Assembly (NCBI GenBank): GCA_009698295.1
Contig: WLQO01000001.1
Span: forward strand, 1 to 41,280
Direction of reading: 5' to 3'
Origin: Actinomycetota bacterium
Lineage (GTDB): Bacteria > Actinomycetota > Actinomycetes > Nanopelagicales > Nanopelagicaceae
DNA length: 41,280 nucleotides
In this document: positions 40,118 through 41,280 of the stretch, in pieces
Position numbering within the stretch: the first letter of the stretch is position 1
Layout of the letters: each line of letters opens with the position of its first letter
Program-made: the position numbers and the translations under genes
The notes under the pieces: model-generated
What the model saw: the letters and a program-made list of their open reading frames with translations, nothing else
Databases searched by the model: none
What the model was told of the DNA's origin: nothing

Positions 40118-41280
40118 TTAGGAGCTGTATGCCTCTATCGGTGGGCAGGAACAGACAAGATTTCGATCTCCAAAGGCGCCATCGATACGTCCAACAGTTG
40201 GCCAATACTTGCCACGAGAACCGATCAATTCGCCAGGAATCAGGCCTGTAATCGTCGCTGGAAAGGCTCCTGCCTCTCGGGAGTAATCACGGTCCCAATT
40301 GGTGGCAGCGATCGCTCCTATCGTGTGTGGAGCGTTTCGCAGCGGTGACCCATCAATGCTCTGTTTGCCATCGATGATCTCTTGGATCTCAGAACGTATC
40401 CCGATCATCGCATCGATAAAGCGGTTCATCTCAAGAATATCTTCGGATTCAGTTGGTTCGATCATTAAGGTACCTGCGACCGGGAAAGACATCGTTGGTG
40501 CATGGAATCCAAAGTCCATCAAACGCTTAGCCACATCGTCAACGCTTACCCCTGAAACTTTAGTTAACTCACGTAAATCGAGAATGCATTCATGTGCGAC
40601 CAATCCTTTATTACCGGTGTACAGGATTGGGTAGGCGCCCTTCAAGCGAGCAGCCATGTAGTTCGCATTTAAAATCGCTACTTCAGTTGCATGAGTTAGG
40701 CCTTCTCCCCCCATCAAACGGATATATGCCCATGAAATTGGCAAGATACTTGCCGAACCAAATGGCGCTGCTGAAATCGGACCAGGTCCTGTAGCAGGAC
40801 CAGCAAGTGGATCTAATGGATGGTTAGGCAGAAATGGCGCTAGATGTGCTTTTGCTATGACTGGACCCACACCTGGTCCCCCACCACCATGTGGAATACA
40901 GAAAGTCTTATGGAGATTTAGATGCGAAACATCGGCTCCAAATTTTCCTGGCTGCGCAGTACCGACTAAGGCGTTTAGATTTGCTCCGTCGACGTAAACC
41001 TGTCCACCTGCATCGTGAATCAGCGCGCAAATTTCAGATATCGCCGATTCAAATACCCCGTGTGTTGATGGATAAGTAACCATCAAAGCTGCCAAACTCT
41101 GGGCATTTTCGGAGATCTTCGCTTTCAAATCAGCGAGACTGACATTTCCTTCTTCATCGCATTCGACCACAATCACTTTCATACCCGCCATAACTGCGCT
41201 GGCTGCATTTGTACCGTGGGCACTCGATGGAATCAAACAGATATTTCTAGCGGAATCACCACGCGAATCGTGGTAATTAC
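40118..41280 (-). CDS. gcvP: Glycine dehydrogenase (decarboxylating), C-terminal part
   Basis: The frame is open from the right edge to a TAA at 40118, giving about 387 residues of the roughly 950-residue P-protein of the glycine cleavage system. The first bases read DSRGDSARNICLIPSSAHGTN, a conserved stretch of the second half. LNLHKTFCIPHGGGGPGVGP carries the PLP-binding lysine. FPVAGTLMIEPTESE and a C-terminus ending in CSCPPIEAYSS follow. The TTG at 41236 lies inside this conserved stretch and is not a start. The gene is truncated only by the window edge. Confidence 0.96.
   Translation of the reverse strand, partial: NYHDSRGDSARNICLIPSSAHGTNAASAVMAGMKVIVVECDEEGNVSLADLKAKISENAQSLAALMVTYPSTHGVFESAISEICALIHDAGGQVYVDGANLNALVGTAQPGKFGADVSHLNLHKTFCIPHGGGGPGVGPVIAKAHLAPFLPNHPLDPLAGPATGPGPISAAPFGSASILPISWAYIRLMGGEGLTHATEVAILNANYMAARLKGAYPILYTGNKGLVAHECILDLRELTKVSGVSVDDVAKRLMDFGFHAPTMSFPVAGTLMIEPTESEDILEMNRFIDAMIGIRSEIQEIIDGKQSIDGSPLRNAPHTIGAIAATNWDRDYSREAGAFPATITGLIPGELIGSRGKYWPTVGRIDGAFGDRNLVCSCPPIEAYSS

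Noticed and set aside
41234..41236. TTG as start of a short gcvP-like gene
   Set aside because: The frame is open upstream to the window edge with conserved GcvP sequence, so the gene is only cut by the window.
1..41280. Mobile elements, prophage, CRISPR array, toxin-antitoxin or defence system
   Set aside because: No transposase, integrase, terminal repeats, regular spaced repeats or restriction/nuclease clusters were seen. The RecB-like nuclease has Cas4-like cysteines, but its place by trmI fits the conserved housekeeping locus and not a defence island.

Overview
The window reads as chromosomal core sequence of a small-genome, low-to-moderate-GC actinobacterium. It most resembles the freshwater acI / Nanopelagicales group (Candidatus Planktophila or Nanopelagicus type). 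The clade-level call rests on actinobacterial marker genes: mIHF, mycothiol ligase MshC, the PafB/PafC pair, the DUF3090/SCO1664 cassette, polyprenol-phosphate mannose synthase beside Lnt, and a helicase-dead PriA. It also rests on gene order recalled from Mycobacterium and Streptomyces, combined here with AT-richer codon use and very tight packing. The genus is inference. No insertion sequence, prophage, CRISPR array or integrase was seen, and no stretch above 300 bp lacks a gene.

Layout. Bases 1-9081 hold a housekeeping run on the + strand: the end of a probable pyrF, a fused mIHF-guanylate kinase, rpoZ, coaBC, metK, priA, def, fmt, rsmB and rpe. Bases 9094-12937 hold hisE-hisG, serB (-), a lone ABC ATPase and ung. 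Bases 12996-18441 are mostly on the - strand: a purine permease, a YczE-like membrane protein, a DUF554 protein (+), a zinc alcohol dehydrogenase, thymidine kinase, adenine phosphoribosyltransferase and tRNA-Leu(GAG). Bases 18556-24985 hold an M20 peptidase, an aldo/keto reductase (-), the histidine phosphatase - DUF3090 - SCO1664 kinase-fold - mshC cassette, and a PAC2 protein (-). Bases 25014-31811 hold cobalamin-dependent metH, a HAD hydrolase, a RecB-like Fe-S nuclease (-), trmI, pafB and pafC. Bases 31804-40080 hold pafC, tatA, tatC, a diacylglycerol kinase, helY, a 5'-3' exonuclease, lnt and ppm1. The C-terminal part of gcvP runs off the right edge on the - strand.

Functional links. metK and metH make and recycle methionine/AdoMet, which is used by RsmB and TrmI. 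def and fmt are the deformylase/formylase pair. apt, tdk and the purine permease are salvage functions. hisE/hisG are early histidine steps. TatA/TatC, Lnt and Ppm1 serve envelope and export functions.

Three observations stand out. (1) mIHF and guanylate kinase are one continuous reading frame. (2) At least eleven start codons lie exactly six bases after a TANNNT hexamer, a regular leaderless-promoter arrangement that also settles the tatA start. (3) trmI abuts pafB directly, in the place where actinobacteria with proteasomes usually carry mpa, dop, pup, prcBA and pafA, so this locus has lost the pupylation-proteasome block but kept its PafBC regulator.
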